The notes beneath the pieces were generated by a model. It was not told the DNA's origin, searched no databases, and saw only the letters and a program-made list of their open reading frames with translations. From Undaria pinnatifida (lineage: Eukaryota > Sar > Phaeophyceae > Laminariales > Alariaceae), in contig JABAKD010000009.1 in the NCBI GenBank assembly GCA_012845835.1, positions 21,212,318-21,276,317 of the forward strand: a DNA stretch of 64,000 nucleotides, written 5' to 3'. Below, one piece after another: positions 62,766-64,000 of this stretch (position 1 is the first letter of the stretch; the number at the start of each line of letters is the position of its first letter). A program made the translations under genes and the position numbers.

Positions 62766-63077
62766 CCTTCCTCCTCCACCTACACCACCACCGGGGCGCC
62801 TTACGTACCAACCTACTCCACACGCTAGCGTCAACGATCTTCAACGAACGAGTGGGTTGTGCGTTGCTAAGCGCCAATGAGGAGAACCGACACAAGACCT
62901 TCGTCGGGGGAAAGGTTGAGCACCCCTCCCGGCGGAGTAGGCAACGGGTGAGAGGGACGCGAGTCCTCCTCCGCCAATGCACAACACCATGGAGGAGACG
63001 GACGCGAGTCCTTCCCCGCCAATGAACAACACCTTGAAACAACAGCAGCGGCAGCTCCATCAGCAAGTTCATCGAAC

Positions 63078-64000
63078 ATGATCGCGGACCTAGCCAACGC
63101 CCTTTGCCAAGTACTGCAGATGACCAACGACGGAGGGCCAGCCGCCCCAACAGCAGGCACGTACGGGTCTAGACCCATAGAAATTCGTCAGAAAAATGAA
63201 ATGCTTGCTTGGTCGGAAAGTTTGAGAGCGGGCAAAGTGTTGGATCAGCTTTCCGTGATTTCCGAGGTTCTGTTCTTTCCTGGGTCTCGGTTGAAGGGCT
63301 GATGGACGTATTGAGGGGAGAATCGATACCAGTGGGGGTTCCGGATGTAGACCTGTCACGACTCAGGAGTTACTTTGGGAAGGAGAGAGTAGCTAAGTCG
63401 CTCAAGCTATGGTCACAACTGATCGCAAAAATCACAGCCCAACCAGTCCAAGAAATGATTTTTGCTGCGGGGTCACCCCAAGAAGCGTGGAGGGTGTTTG
63501 AGTCTCACTACGCTGTCGAAAGTGAACATGAGAGGGAGACAGTAGAAGATGAGTGGAAGGAATTGAGGCAGAAGGAGGGAAAGAACATCATGTCATTTTA
63601 CGGTAGGGCAAAGGCCATAAGGATGAAGCTAGAATCATACGGAGATAAGCGACCAGACGCATCTATGTGCAAACATATTGCCCGTAGAATGCTACCATCT
63701 TTCAAACTATGTAGTGACCACGTGCTTCGCCTTCCCGATCTTTCGAGTCGTACCATGGAAGATTTGCTCAGGAGAGCTGCTCACGAGCTGGAGCGCAATG
63801 GGAGATCAGGAGAAGAGAGAGAGGAGACAAGGCATGCCCCGACCGCAGCCGGCGTAGGTCGGGGCGACCGGGGTGGGAGGAATGCTGGTGATCGGGGGTA
63901 TGGGGAGCGCGACCGAACGTACACCTACTGCGCGCATCACGGCGAGGGGTAAGGCCACAACACCCCCGAATGCATCGTCATGCGTCGAGAATTCGACAGA
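63078..64000 (+). pseudogene. gag: Gag of a third LTR retroelement, cut by the window end
   Basis: Two overlapping frames (63,078-63,302 and 63,209-63,952) appear to be one gag joined by a frameshift near 63,230. The second has a UBN2-like core (SPQEAWRVFESHYAVESEHE, then EDEWKELRQKEGKNIMSFYG) and an Arg/Gly-rich tail. A knuckle-like CAHHGEG is followed by a TAA stop (63,950) and GHNTPEC in the same frame, so a stop sits within the C-X2-H-X5-H-X4-C motif. The protease and pol would lie beyond the window. Confidence 0.75.

Overview
The window looks like nuclear DNA of a eukaryotic alga with a repeat-rich genome. A stramenopile such as a brown alga is my best guess (moderate confidence). The basis is one multi-exon gene with GT-AG introns of several hundred bases, interstitial TTAGGG/CCCTAA repeats, Ty1/copia-type retrotransposons, and very few continuous genes. 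There is no sign of operons or bacterial genes.

Left third (3.3-23.3 kb): one gene, read on the plus strand in 12 exons, that I identify as a homologue of CCDC22, a coiled-coil subunit of the CCC/Commander endosomal recycling complex. Exon phases fit at every junction, and the joined frame tracks the animal protein from the N-terminal CH-like domain (LLYPTEEDTRQLLL) to the C-terminal coiled coils (DAYK/CLHELDELFSKL). Three things stand out: a 503-residue Gly/Glu low-complexity exon where the linker normally lies, an 8.4-kb intron packed with repeats, and a one-base frame problem in the first exon. The introns hold minisatellites, duplicated 240-bp blocks, two tRNA-derived SINE-like copies and copies of a G-tract-rich element called Gm here.

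Middle (23.3-41.5 kb): tandem duplications of the gene's 3' end, a roughly 200-bp tandem array, then a complete but dead copia element on the minus strand (25,181-30,559) with LTRs, an AAGGA target-site duplication and no integrase core. After it come many Gm copies in both orientations, a nested 257-bp inverted-repeat element, minisatellites, a triplet array and an interstitial telomeric stretch.

Right (41.5-64 kb): a small intact gene for an OTU-type cysteine protease (42,047-42,694) whose promoter and start are duplicated upstream; arrays built on a near-palindromic 13-mer, TAACNNNRTGTTA; candidate exons of unidentified disordered or basic proteins (48.7-52.0 kb and 59.6-62.5 kb). Between these candidate exons lies a second copia element (53,066-59,378). 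Its LTRs are about 98% alike but its interior is ruined, and it carries a Gm element with 106-bp terminal inverted repeats. The window ends inside the gag gene of a third retroelement.

All identifications are by eye. No database search was run, and splice sites are inferred from consensus, phase and protein continuity.
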